From NCBI RefSeq assembly GCF_017308975.1, contig NZ_JADWPD010000008.1, positions 186,001 through 250,000 on the forward strand: a stretch of DNA of 64,000 bases. The letters are read 5' to 3'. The notes beneath the pieces are model-generated. The model saw nothing but the letters and a program-made list of their open reading frames with translations. It was not told the origin of the DNA and searched no databases. The DNA comes from Amycolatopsis sp. MtRt-6. Its GTDB lineage: Bacteria; Actinomycetota; Actinomycetes; Mycobacteriales; Pseudonocardiaceae. The translations under genes and the position numbers were made by a program. Positions 1 to 7,014 of the stretch are shown in pieces. How positions within the stretch are numbered: position 1 is the stretch's first letter; every line of letters starts with the position of its first letter.

Positions 1-608
1 GTGGCCGGGAAGTCGAGCCGCCACGCGTTGCCGCCGAGCGCGGTGACCGTCGCGTTGCTGACCACCTGGTGCGCCACGGCCGTCCCGGTGACCCGCAGGG
101 TGAGCCGGAGGGAGAACTGGTCGAACGCCAGGTTCGCCGGGACCCACGCCTCCAGGTACCGGGCGGGGTGCAGGTCGGTGAAGCCGAAGCTGAGCCGGAC
201 CGAAGGGCCCGCCGCGTAGGTGAGCCGGGGCGGGTAGCTGCCGCCGGCCGGGGACTGCGGCAGCCCGACCGCGTAGTCGACCTCGAGGGTGTGCGTGGTG
301 TTCGCGGGCACGGTCGCCGCGAGCACCCGCATCTCCGTGCCGGGGCCGCCGCCGAGATCCCGGTGCGGCGCGGCGGTCACGGCCAGCGCCGCGCCGTCGA
401 GACGCAGCCCGGTGACCGGCTGCCGGAGGTCGAACACCGGGCTGCCCGCCACCGGCCCGCTCACGAACCGCACGGACGCGGTCCCGGTCGCCGTCGCGGC
501 GCCGGCGTCCAGCGTGATCGTCGCGTCGACGTGCTGGATGTCGATCGGCACCGCCGGCCCGCCCGGGAGCGCGACCGGTGCCGGCGCCAGGTCGAAGTTG
601 GTCGCCAT
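1..608 (-). CDS. M1-aminopeptidase-like protein, N-terminal part (cut by window start)
   Basis: The reading frame starts at an ATG at 608, behind a clear GGAGG ribosome site, and stays open to the window edge, so only about 202 N-terminal residues are seen. The protein has no signal peptide. It is rich in beta-strand patterns (DATITLDAG, TASVRF, LEVDYAVGL), resembling the N-terminal beta-sandwich of M1 metallopeptidases such as aminopeptidase N. The catalytic HExxH/E domain, if present, lies outside the window. It follows the HExxH protein gene by 48 bp on the same strand and probably shares its transcript with the ECF sigma gene upstream. The family assignment is a fold-level guess. Confidence 0.6.
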   Translation of the reverse strand, partial: MATNFDLAPAPVALPGGPAVPIDIQHVDATITLDAGAATATGTASVRFVSGPVAGSPVFDLRQPVTGLRLDGAALAVTAAPHRDLGGGPGTEMRVLAATVPANTTHTLEVDYAVGLPQSPAGGSYPPRLTYAAGPSVRLSFGFTDLHPARYLEAWVPANLAFDQFSLRLTLRVTGTAVAHQVVSNATVTALGGNAWRLDFPA

Positions 609-656
609 CACTACCTCCGGGGCCGGTGCCCGCGAGGCGGGCACCGGCGAGTTCGG

Positions 657-2630
657 TCACTGCGCATCGGGCAGGATTCCGGAATATCCGCGCAGGGCCT
701 TGACGCCCGGCGCCGCGCCGTCGCCGGCACCGTCGCCGGCGGCCATGATGCCGCGCAACCGGTCGACGGCGTCACCCAGGTGGTAGGCGCCGCCGCCGAG
801 CGCCACCCACTTGCCGACCTCCGGGTGCAGCAGGGCCGCCGCCGCGGCGTTCTCGGTGTCCGAGGCCGGGTAGTTCACGAACACCGGCGTCTCGCCGCGC
901 ACGGTCATCGGTGTGCCGGCGACCGTCCAGTCGACCCGGACCTCGACGGTGTAGCGCCCCGGCCGTTCGAACGCGAACCCGTTGCCGGACCAGAACACCC
1001 GGGCCTCGGCGGTCAGCGTCCCGCCGGCCTCGAGCGGCGCGATCCGGCTGCGCTCGCAGTCGATGACGAACGGCGTCATCTCGCGACGGCGGCCCGCGGC
1101 GTCGATCACCGTGATCTTGGCGTACGTCGACTCCGCGGTCACCTCGCTCGGCACGGCCGCGTCCGCGCCGCCGGTGTTGGCCAGCGTCCACCGCAGCTGC
1201 ACCGGCTCGCCCAGCTCGACCCGGTCGTCAGTGGCGCTCACCCGCAGGGTCAGCAGCTCCGGCCCGACCTCGAGCCGGTCGGCCGACGGCACCGGGGTCA
1301 TCGCCCAGGACGCGAACGTGTGCCCGCCGGGGCGCACCACCGGGTCCGGGAAGTGCGCGAGGTGGTGCCGGACGTTGGCGTTCACCTTCAGCTTGATGTC
1401 GTCCGGGAAGACGCCGGGGTCGCCGGGGGCGGCGAGCACGTCGGCCACGCTCGGCGTGGTCGTCATGATCGAGTTGTCCGCGCCGCCCTCCTGCTCCTGG
1501 TGGATCTGGTTGAAGCCGTGCACGACCTCGTGCGACGCGCTGCGGAGGAACGCCCGGGGCACCGTGCGCTGCGTCTGGTTCGCCGCGGCGCCGAAGTTGA
1601 CCGAATCGGCGACCGGGTAGCCGTCGTCGGAGTAGCTGACCACGCCCTCGCGGGGCACGGTGATCGAGTCGTACATCTTGCCGCGGGAGCAGGGCATCTT
1701 CCCGGGGACGACCATCACGTGCATCCGCCAGTCGGCGTCGAGGTCGGTACCGGCCTTGCGGACCGACTGCATCAGCGCGTGCAGGTCGGCGTCGCTCCAG
1801 CAGGCCTTGTGGTTGGCCACCGTCGCGGGCTTCGGGATGTCCTTCTGGTCGTAGACGACCGTGGCCGCCCAGCCCGCCGAGGCCATCATCGTCTTGAAGC
1901 TCTCGGTACCGGCCGCGCCGAGCGCGGGCACCGGCTGCGGCGACACCGCGTCGACCAGCGTGTCGATCTCGATGGTGCACCGCCGCAACGATGCCGAGAC
2001 CCAGCCCAGGGTGGCCGAGCCCGTGACGACGCCGTTCTCCACCCATTCGCCTTCGTAGTAGTTGCCGGGCCACAGGAACGACGGCGCCGGCTTCTTCGCG
2101 AACCGCAGTGTCGCGGTGCGGCTGCCCGGAGCGGCCGGGAAGGACCCGTTGAACGTGCCCGCGGCCGGCTGCGTGTAGTCGTACTGCTCGACGGCGACGG
2201 ACGCGCGGCAGGTGCCGAGGGAGACCAGGCGGACCGAGGTGGCCTTGAGGTAGGAGTGGTACCGGTTCCTCGGGTACACCGGGATGCCGTGGCGCCGGAA
2301 GAAGCCCGGCGGCTTGATCGGCTCGAGGAGGGCGCGGCTGACCGCCTGGCCGCGCCCGTCGTCGTCCGTGCCGAGCGGGAACCAGTACAGGTCGCCGCTG
2401 ACGACGAGCGCGCCGCCGCCCCGGTCCACGCGCAGCGTGCCCCGGTAGGTTCCGGTGCCCAGCAAGGGTTTCACGGCGATCCGGTAGCAGCCGTCGGGCA
2501 GGCTCACGACGCAGGGCTTCGGGAGGCCGGGCCCCTGGTCGGACTGACCCGGCAAGCCGGTCTCTCCGGGCTGATCCGGGCTTTCGGCAATGGATTCGGC
2601 GAGCGGGACCGAATATCGCGTGGCAGACAC
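657..2630 (-). CDS. zincin-like protein with an HExxH motif (putative metalloprotease)
   Basis: About 657 aa. I chose the GTG at 2630 because AGGAGG lies 8 bp upstream; a longer in-frame start at 2690 lacks such a site. Residues 367-377 read HEVVHGFNQIH, a zinc-protease pattern with His367, His371 and His377 as candidate ligands and Glu368 as the catalytic base. Asn replaces the glycine usual in metzincins. The region before it is beta-rich, and the C-terminal third looks like one or two Ig-like domains. No signal peptide is visible, which is unusual for such a protease. It sits between a lipocalin-like gene and an M1-like gene downstream of an ECF sigma gene. The protease role is inferred only from the motif. 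Confidence 0.6.
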   Translation of the reverse strand: MSATRYSVPLAESIAESPDQPGETGLPGQSDQGPGLPKPCVVSLPDGCYRIAVKPLLGTGTYRGTLRVDRGGGALVVSGDLYWFPLGTDDDGRGQAVSRALLEPIKPPGFFRRHGIPVYPRNRYHSYLKATSVRLVSLGTCRASVAVEQYDYTQPAAGTFNGSFPAAPGSRTATLRFAKKPAPSFLWPGNYYEGEWVENGVVTGSATLGWVSASLRRCTIEIDTLVDAVSPQPVPALGAAGTESFKTMMASAGWAATVVYDQKDIPKPATVANHKACWSDADLHALMQSVRKAGTDLDADWRMHVMVVPGKMPCSRGKMYDSITVPREGVVSYSDDGYPVADSVNFGAAANQTQRTVPRAFLRSASHEVVHGFNQIHQEQEGGADNSIMTTTPSVADVLAAPGDPGVFPDDIKLKVNANVRHHLAHFPDPVVRPGGHTFASWAMTPVPSADRLEVGPELLTLRVSATDDRVELGEPVQLRWTLANTGGADAAVPSEVTAESTYAKITVIDAAGRRREMTPFVIDCERSRIAPLEAGGTLTAEARVFWSGNGFAFERPGRYTVEVRVDWTVAGTPMTVRGETPVFVNYPASDTENAAAAALLHPEVGKWVALGGGAYHLGDAVDRLRGIMAAGDGAGDGAAPGVKALRGYSGILPDAQ

Positions 2631-2697
2631 CTTTCCGACCTCCTGGAAACGCAGGACGCGGCACGAGGAATCCGTGCCGCTTCCTTCCAAGAGGGCG

Positions 2698-3015
2698 CTA
2701 ATCCGCTCGCTGATACACGATCGGACGGCCGGTTTCGCCGGTGATCACCAAGGTGTCCGGTGCAATTTCCAGCGAATACGACGCCAGTGCGTCGTTGGCC
2801 AACGACAACGTGAGCCGGTCACCGTCCACCGTGTACGATCCGGCGTCCCACACGATGAACCCCTGATCGGGTGCTTTCCGGGCGGCATAACGGTGTCCGC
2901 TGAATTCGATCTCGGCGGGGAACATCCGGGGATCGTGCCCGAAGGACACGGATTCGGCGCCGGGCGGCGGATCGGGATCGGTCACCCGGCGCCAACGACC
3001 CTCGAGGGCGCTCAT
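2698..3015 (-). CDS. small lipocalin-like protein
   Basis: About 105 aa, starting MSALEGRWRRV; an alternative ATG lies four codons upstream at 3027. The LEGRW opening and later VDGDRLTL strand resemble small lipocalin-like (TIGR03067-type) beta-barrel proteins of unknown function. There is no signal peptide or membrane segment. The gene lies 60 bp after the ECF sigma gene and 67 bp before the HExxH protein start, so co-transcription is likely. The family link is weak. Confidence 0.6.
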   Translation of the reverse strand: MSALEGRWRRVTDPDPPPGAESVSFGHDPRMFPAEIEFSGHRYAARKAPDQGFIVWDAGSYTVDGDRLTLSLANDALASYSLEIAPDTLVITGETGRPIVYQRAD

Positions 3016-3075
3016 GCCCCCCAGCATAACCGTGCCGCGGCGCTTTCCGGGAAAACCGGAACCAGCCGCCGGCGG

Positions 3076-3663
3076 TCACCGCCACTCTCCCTCGGTCTCG
3101 GTTTCCAGCAGCTGCCGCAGGTGGGCCAGGCACCGGCCGCGCACCGGCCCGATGCTTCCCTGCGGCATGCCGAGGGCCTGGCTCACCTCCCGGTAGCAGG
3201 GGCGATCGGCGGAGGCGACGATCCGCAGCAGCTGCCGGCACCGCGGGCTCAGCCGCCCGACGGCCGCCCACAGCCGGTCGCGGCGGTCGTCGTCGAACAC
3301 GGCGGTGTCCGCGCGCTCGGCCGGGGTGAGGCGCTGCTCGAAGAAGTCGCCCGGCTCGCTCAGCTCGCTGAGCTGCCTGCGGCGCTCCTTCCAGGCCTCC
3401 CGCCGGGTGACCGTCACCAGCCACGCCGTCAGCGCCGCCGGGTTGTGGATGCCGGCGAGCGACCGGAGGAAACGCAGCCACGTGGTCTGCACGACGTCGG
3501 CGCTCAGCTCGCGGTCGAGCCCCTGCGCCCTGGCCACGTGCCAGAGCATCGGGGTCAGGGTCACGATCAGCTCGTCCAGCGCGGCCCGGTCACCGGCCCG
3601 CGCGGACTCGACCAGCTCCGCCATCCGCTGGTGCCGGCTCAGTTGCGGCCCGTCATTTTTCAC
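3076..3663 (-). CDS. ECF-type RNA polymerase sigma factor
   Basis: 195 aa. The GTG at 3663 has GGGGAGG 8 bp upstream; the GTG at 3672 would overlap that site and is less likely. Region 2 is visible as SADVVQTTWLRFLRSL, the -10 recognition and core-binding helix. Region 4 follows as LSPRCRQLLRIVAS with a helix-turn-helix near CYREVSQALGMPQGSI. The gene heads a minus-strand set with the lipocalin-like, HExxH and M1-like genes. No anti-sigma gene (zinc-finger HxxxCxxC type) is adjacent, so how its activity is controlled is not apparent. Confidence 0.9.
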   Translation of the reverse strand: MKNDGPQLSRHQRMAELVESARAGDRAALDELIVTLTPMLWHVARAQGLDRELSADVVQTTWLRFLRSLAGIHNPAALTAWLVTVTRREAWKERRRQLSELSEPGDFFEQRLTPAERADTAVFDDDRRDRLWAAVGRLSPRCRQLLRIVASADRPCYREVSQALGMPQGSIGPVRGRCLAHLRQLLETETEGEWR

Positions 3664-3941
3664 CCGGAACACCTCCCCGGCTCACCCGGCACTGCGCGAA
3701 CCGCGGTTCCCGATTCCTTCCGAGCCGCGCCCGGCGCAATCTTCCTCGCCGGGAAACGAATCCGCCAGGGTCATTCGGGCAGAAATCACGACGCTGGCAT
3801 CACCCGGTCGTGTGAACCGGCCGATTCTCGGAACTCCCCCACCGGTTGCCCCGGCAATGGGTGAGACGGCCACCCGGATCGGATCGGTTACGGAATTACT
3901 TTCACATTCTTGCCGCCGGAATCCCGCCGTACACTGGGCGG
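3664..3941. promoter_or_regulatory. divergent intergenic region, sigma gene / cotH-like gene
   Basis: These 278 bp hold the promoters of two divergent genes and no convincing gene of their own. Near the right end TACACT (3930-3935) lies 6 bp before the ATG at 3942. That spacing fits a -10 box for a leaderless transcript of the CotH-like gene. No ribosome site precedes that ATG. Confidence 0.5.
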
Positions 3942-5600
3942 ATGAGCAGCCAGGAGCAGCGCGCGCTCGATTCCCTCTACGCGATCGACAATGTGCTGAC
4001 GATCGATATCGCGATGCCGCAGGCCGACTGGGACGCGGTGCGCACCGAGCAGCCGGCCGGCGGGGTGTGCAACTTCGACTGGACCGGCGGCAGCCGGTAC
4101 ACCTGGCGGAAGGCGACGTCGGTCGAGCTGTCCGGGACGAAGTTCCCCGCGCGGGCGAAGTTCGCCGACGTGGGGATCAAGAAGAAGTCCTTCTGCGGTT
4201 CGATCAGCAGCGGCAAACCCTGCCTGCACATCGACTTCGGGAAGTTCCTCGACGCGAACAAGGCGCCGATCCGGGAACTGATCGGGTCGCGGTACCTGAC
4301 GCTCAACAACTCCGTCCAGGACCTCTCCTGTGTCCGGCAGCTGCTCGGCTACAAACTGTTCGAGCTCGCCGGTCTCCCCCATTCGCGCGGCAATTACGCC
4401 CGGGTGCTGGTGAACGGCACGCCGATTGGCCAGGGCGTCGCCGACGTGCACAGCCCCGGCGTCTTCGTGAACGTCGAGCCGATCATGCCCCGTTACCTCG
4501 AGCGCAACTTCGGCCACGTCGACGGCAACCTCTACGAACTGGAGCACCGGGACGACTTCGTGGCCGCGCGGGTCCCCTTCATCGGGGTCGAGTCCCTTTC
4601 GCGGTTCGAAGACAAGGCCGACCTGCGGTTCGCCGTCGACCACATCGCCGCGCACGGGGCGGCCGGGGCGAGTGAGGTCTTCGACCTCGGCCAGTTCGCC
4701 GGGATCTACGCGATGGAGTTCTTCCTCAAGCACTGGGACGGCTATTCCCGCAACACCAACAACACCTACGTCTACAACGACGTGGCCGCCGTCGCCCGGC
4801 CCGGCGTCGGCGACATCGACTTCAAGCTGATCCCGTGGGGCCTCGACCAGACCCTGCAGCCCGCCCGGCACTTCCGGCTCGGCACCGCCGGGCTGCTGGC
4901 CGAGCTCGTGCGCGGCGACGCGGGACAGCGGGCGCGGGTGCTCGACCGGGTCCGCCAGTACCGCGAAACCGTGTTCGGCCACCGGACCCAGCAGGACGTG
5001 CTGAAGCCGATGCTCGACGCGATGGGCACGCTGCTGGCCGGGCTCGGCGTGCCCGACGTGCCGGCGCAGCTCACCGCCGTGCGCAAGCAGCTGCGGCTCG
5101 CCACCTCGGCCGGCTACCTGTGCGGCGGCCTGCCCGGGGCCGCCGGCGCGTACGTCCGCGAAGACGTCACGGGCGAATGCCTGCACGAAAGCCGCAGCGA
5201 AGCCATCCCGGCCACGGCGGCCGAGCCGGGCGGCGCCGAGGTCGTCCACCGGCGCCGCCCGGCGCACGTCGACGACACGGACCTGTGGTGTTTCGCCCCG
5301 CTCGGCGGCGGGCAGTCGGTCGGCGGCAAGGCGTCCGGCCGGCTCCTCCACGCGACCACGACGAAGTCGGGCCAGGGCCACGAACTGCTGTGCACGCGCG
5401 CGGCGGACACACCCGGCCCCGCGGAAGAGTTTTCGGTGACGCCGATCGACCCGGTGGGCGACGCGTTCGCCTTCAGCGGCTACTTCACGCTGACGAGCAC
5501 CCGGACCGGCCTGGGAGCCGCTTTCGGCACGGATCCCACGGCGGCCGGAAAACCCCGGGTCCACCAGGATCCCAGCCCGTCGAAGCTGTATTTCTCCTGA
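3942..5600 (+). CDS. CotH kinase family protein
   Basis: 552 aa, starting MSSQEQRALDSLYAID. Typical CotH features are NNTYVYND and the later DFKLIPWGLDQTL, where the Asp and Asn residues resemble the metal and ATP-binding site of this atypical protein kinase family (Bacillus CotH phosphorylates spore-coat proteins). The first 60 residues carry the usual IDIAMPQADW beta-strand entry. The last 130 residues form an extra beta-rich, cysteine-containing domain not typical of short CotH proteins. No signal peptide is seen. The substrate in a non-spore-coat bacterium is unknown. The start is supported by a TACACT -10 box 6 bp upstream (leaderless). Confidence 0.85.
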   Translation: MSSQEQRALDSLYAIDNVLTIDIAMPQADWDAVRTEQPAGGVCNFDWTGGSRYTWRKATSVELSGTKFPARAKFADVGIKKKSFCGSISSGKPCLHIDFGKFLDANKAPIRELIGSRYLTLNNSVQDLSCVRQLLGYKLFELAGLPHSRGNYARVLVNGTPIGQGVADVHSPGVFVNVEPIMPRYLERNFGHVDGNLYELEHRDDFVAARVPFIGVESLSRFEDKADLRFAVDHIAAHGAAGASEVFDLGQFAGIYAMEFFLKHWDGYSRNTNNTYVYNDVAAVARPGVGDIDFKLIPWGLDQTLQPARHFRLGTAGLLAELVRGDAGQRARVLDRVRQYRETVFGHRTQQDVLKPMLDAMGTLLAGLGVPDVPAQLTAVRKQLRLATSAGYLCGGLPGAAGAYVREDVTGECLHESRSEAIPATAAEPGGAEVVHRRRPAHVDDTDLWCFAPLGGGQSVGGKASGRLLHATTTKSGQGHELLCTRAADTPGPAEEFSVTPIDPVGDAFAFSGYFTLTSTRTGLGAAFGTDPTAAGKPRVHQDPSPSKLYFS

Positions 5601-5606
5601 TCGGGA

Positions 5607-6083
5607 TCAGGTCGGTCCGTGGCCGATCAGCTGCGGCGGTTTCCGGACCGGGCCGCGCAGGTACGCCCGGATCTTCGCGATGTCGGCCAGGTCCTTGGGG
5701 CGCAGGAGTTCGCGCTTGTAGCGCAGCACGTCGGCCGGACGCGCCCACCGGAGACCCCCGATGACTTCGGCGCCGTCGATCAGCTCGCCGGCGTTCCAAT
5801 GAGGCGTGATCCACCCGGCGGAGAACTGAATCCGGCCACGGCCGAACTGCCACACGGGATCTCCGCTGTACGCGCCGACCGCCGGCGTACCGGCCCGTTT
5901 CGCCCAGGCGAGGACGTCGCCGCGGGCCACCACGTCCAGGTCCCGGATGGTCGTCCGCAGCCCGTGCGCCAGCAGCGGCGCGCTGCCGAAGACCACGAAC
6001 TGGTCGGGATCGAGATCCATCGCCACGAGCTCGCGGATCAACCTGTTGCGGAAGAGCCGGTTCGGGTCAGGGACGGTCGTCAC
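5607..6083 (-). CDS. nucleotidyltransferase-like protein
   Basis: 158 aa from the GTG at 6083, which has AAGGA at good spacing. Residues near 30-60 show FVVFGSAPLLAHGLR followed by IRDLDVVARG, the GS...D-x-D layout of MNT/AbiEii-like nucleotidyltransferase folds. The C-terminal part (DLADIAKIRAYL) matches the helical end of such proteins. The second motif reads DLDVV, so only part of the metal triad is evident and activity is uncertain. Its start overlaps the end of the small membrane protein gene by 17 bp. It ends 6 bp after the convergent CotH-like gene. Confidence 0.6.
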   Translation of the reverse strand: MTTVPDPNRLFRNRLIRELVAMDLDPDQFVVFGSAPLLAHGLRTTIRDLDVVARGDVLAWAKRAGTPAVGAYSGDPVWQFGRGRIQFSAGWITPHWNAGELIDGAEVIGGLRWARPADVLRYKRELLRPKDLADIAKIRAYLRGPVRKPPQLIGHGPT

Positions 6084-6288
6084 GGCTGTTCCTTGTCGTC
6101 GGTTTGCGCAGCGCGCCACGCCCCAGCAGACCGCACAGGGCCGTGATGATCGCGGGCCGTTCGGCCGGTTTGCTGTTCCGCAACGCGGCTTTGAACATCA
6201 GCAGCCGGACGAGCTGGCGCACGATGGTCCCGAGCACCACCACGGCGAGCACCCAGACGCTCGAAGAGTGTTCCAGCACGGAAAGCAC
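6067..6288 (-). CDS. small membrane protein
   Basis: 73 aa with one transmembrane helix near residues 10-30 (VWVLAVVVLGTIVRQL) and a basic C-terminal tail ending TRNSRDDRP. The GTG start lies 6 bp after the crp-like stop, so translation is probably coupled. The function is unknown. The start overlaps no better site, and the weak ribosome-binding signal supports coupling. Confidence 0.6.
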   Translation of the reverse strand: MLSVLEHSSSVWVLAVVVLGTIVRQLVRLLMFKAALRNSKPAERPAIITALCGLLGRGALRKPTTRNSRDDRP

Positions 6289-6294
6289 GGCCGG

Positions 6295-6972
6295 TCACCA
6301 CGACGAGGTGGGGTGGCCGCCGGCGATCCGGCGAAGGGCCTCCGGGTCGGTGACGCGGAGCAGGAGGCGTCCGGTGTCGACCAGGCCGCTCTCCTTGAAG
6401 ACGCGGACGATCTTCTTCGTCGCTTCCAGCGAGGAGCCGCTGAGGGAGGCCAGGTCCTTCTGGCTCAGCCGGACGGTCGGCACGCCGTCGACGACCTCGC
6501 AGATGTCGTTGCGGACCAGTTCGGTGAGCGCCTTGGCGATCCGCCGTTCCATCGCGAGGTCGGAGTCCGAGATCTTCCGCGTGGCCTGGGCGAGCCGCTT
6601 GCGGACCGCCGCGTGCAGAGCCCGCTCGGCCCGGCGGTGCTGGTCGAGGAACTTCAGCAGTTCGGCCGCGGGAACGTGGAGCACCTCGACGTCGCCCCAG
6701 GCGATCACCGTGGCCGACCGCGGCTCGTCGTCGATCACGCCGAGCTCCCCGACCGTCTCCCCGGGCCCGCGGAACGCGATGATGCGGGCCGGCTGGCCGG
6801 AGGTGACCTTCACGTGCCCCTTCCGGATCAGCAGCAGGAAGTCGCTGGCCTCGCCTTCCCGCATGAAGACGTGGCCGTCGCCGCGCCGGAGGACACTGCC
6901 CACCCCTTCAAGGGTGTGGATCTCCTCCTCGTCGAGAAGCCATCTGCTCTCGTCAACGGGTACTCCGGCCAT
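6295..6972 (-). CDS. Crp/Fnr family transcription regulator
   Basis: 225 aa. The N-terminal cyclic-nucleotide-binding beta-roll runs to about residue 120 (GDGHVFMREGE, PGETVGELGVIDDEPRSATV). A dimer helix follows, then a winged helix with RLSQKDLASLSGSSLEATKK as the recognition region. I chose the ATG at 6972 over the GTG at 6993 because TACACT sits 6 bp before it, with TTGCCC 17 bp further up, giving a leaderless promoter. A palindrome of the GTG-N8-CAC type overlaps that -10 box, suggesting autoregulation. The two small downstream genes follow closely. Confidence 0.85.
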   Translation of the reverse strand: MAGVPVDESRWLLDEEEIHTLEGVGSVLRRGDGHVFMREGEASDFLLLIRKGHVKVTSGQPARIIAFRGPGETVGELGVIDDEPRSATVIAWGDVEVLHVPAAELLKFLDQHRRAERALHAAVRKRLAQATRKISDSDLAMERRIAKALTELVRNDICEVVDGVPTVRLSQKDLASLSGSSLEATKKIVRVFKESGLVDTGRLLLRVTDPEALRRIAGGHPTSSW

Positions 6973-6978
6973 GGATTG

Positions 6979-7007
6979 AGTGTACGAATACACCTTGATC
7001 GGGGCAA
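6979..7007 (-). promoter_or_regulatory. crp-like gene promoter (-35 TTGCCC, -10 TACACT)
   Basis: On the minus strand TTGCCC (7002-7007), a 17-bp spacer and TACACT (6979-6984) form a good sigma-A-type promoter. The ATG begins 6 bp downstream, so the mRNA should start at or almost at the start codon. Confidence 0.6.
6980..6993. promoter_or_regulatory. candidate Crp-type operator
   Basis: GTGTACGAATACAC is a palindrome with 5-bp arms around a 4-bp centre and fits the GTG-N8-CAC half-site spacing of Crp boxes. It overlaps the -10 element of the crp-like gene, so bound regulator would block its own promoter. Confidence 0.45.
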
Positions 7008-7014
7008 GAGGGCC

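Noticed and set aside
69..2744. Very long plus-strand frame over the first genes
   Set aside because: It is the mirror frame of the minus-strand HExxH and M1-like genes, Arg/Gly/Pro rich, with no domain or ribosome site.
3682..3873. Possible 63-residue minus-strand gene in the sigma/CotH gap
   Set aside because: No ribosome site and no similarity pattern; overlaps likely promoters.
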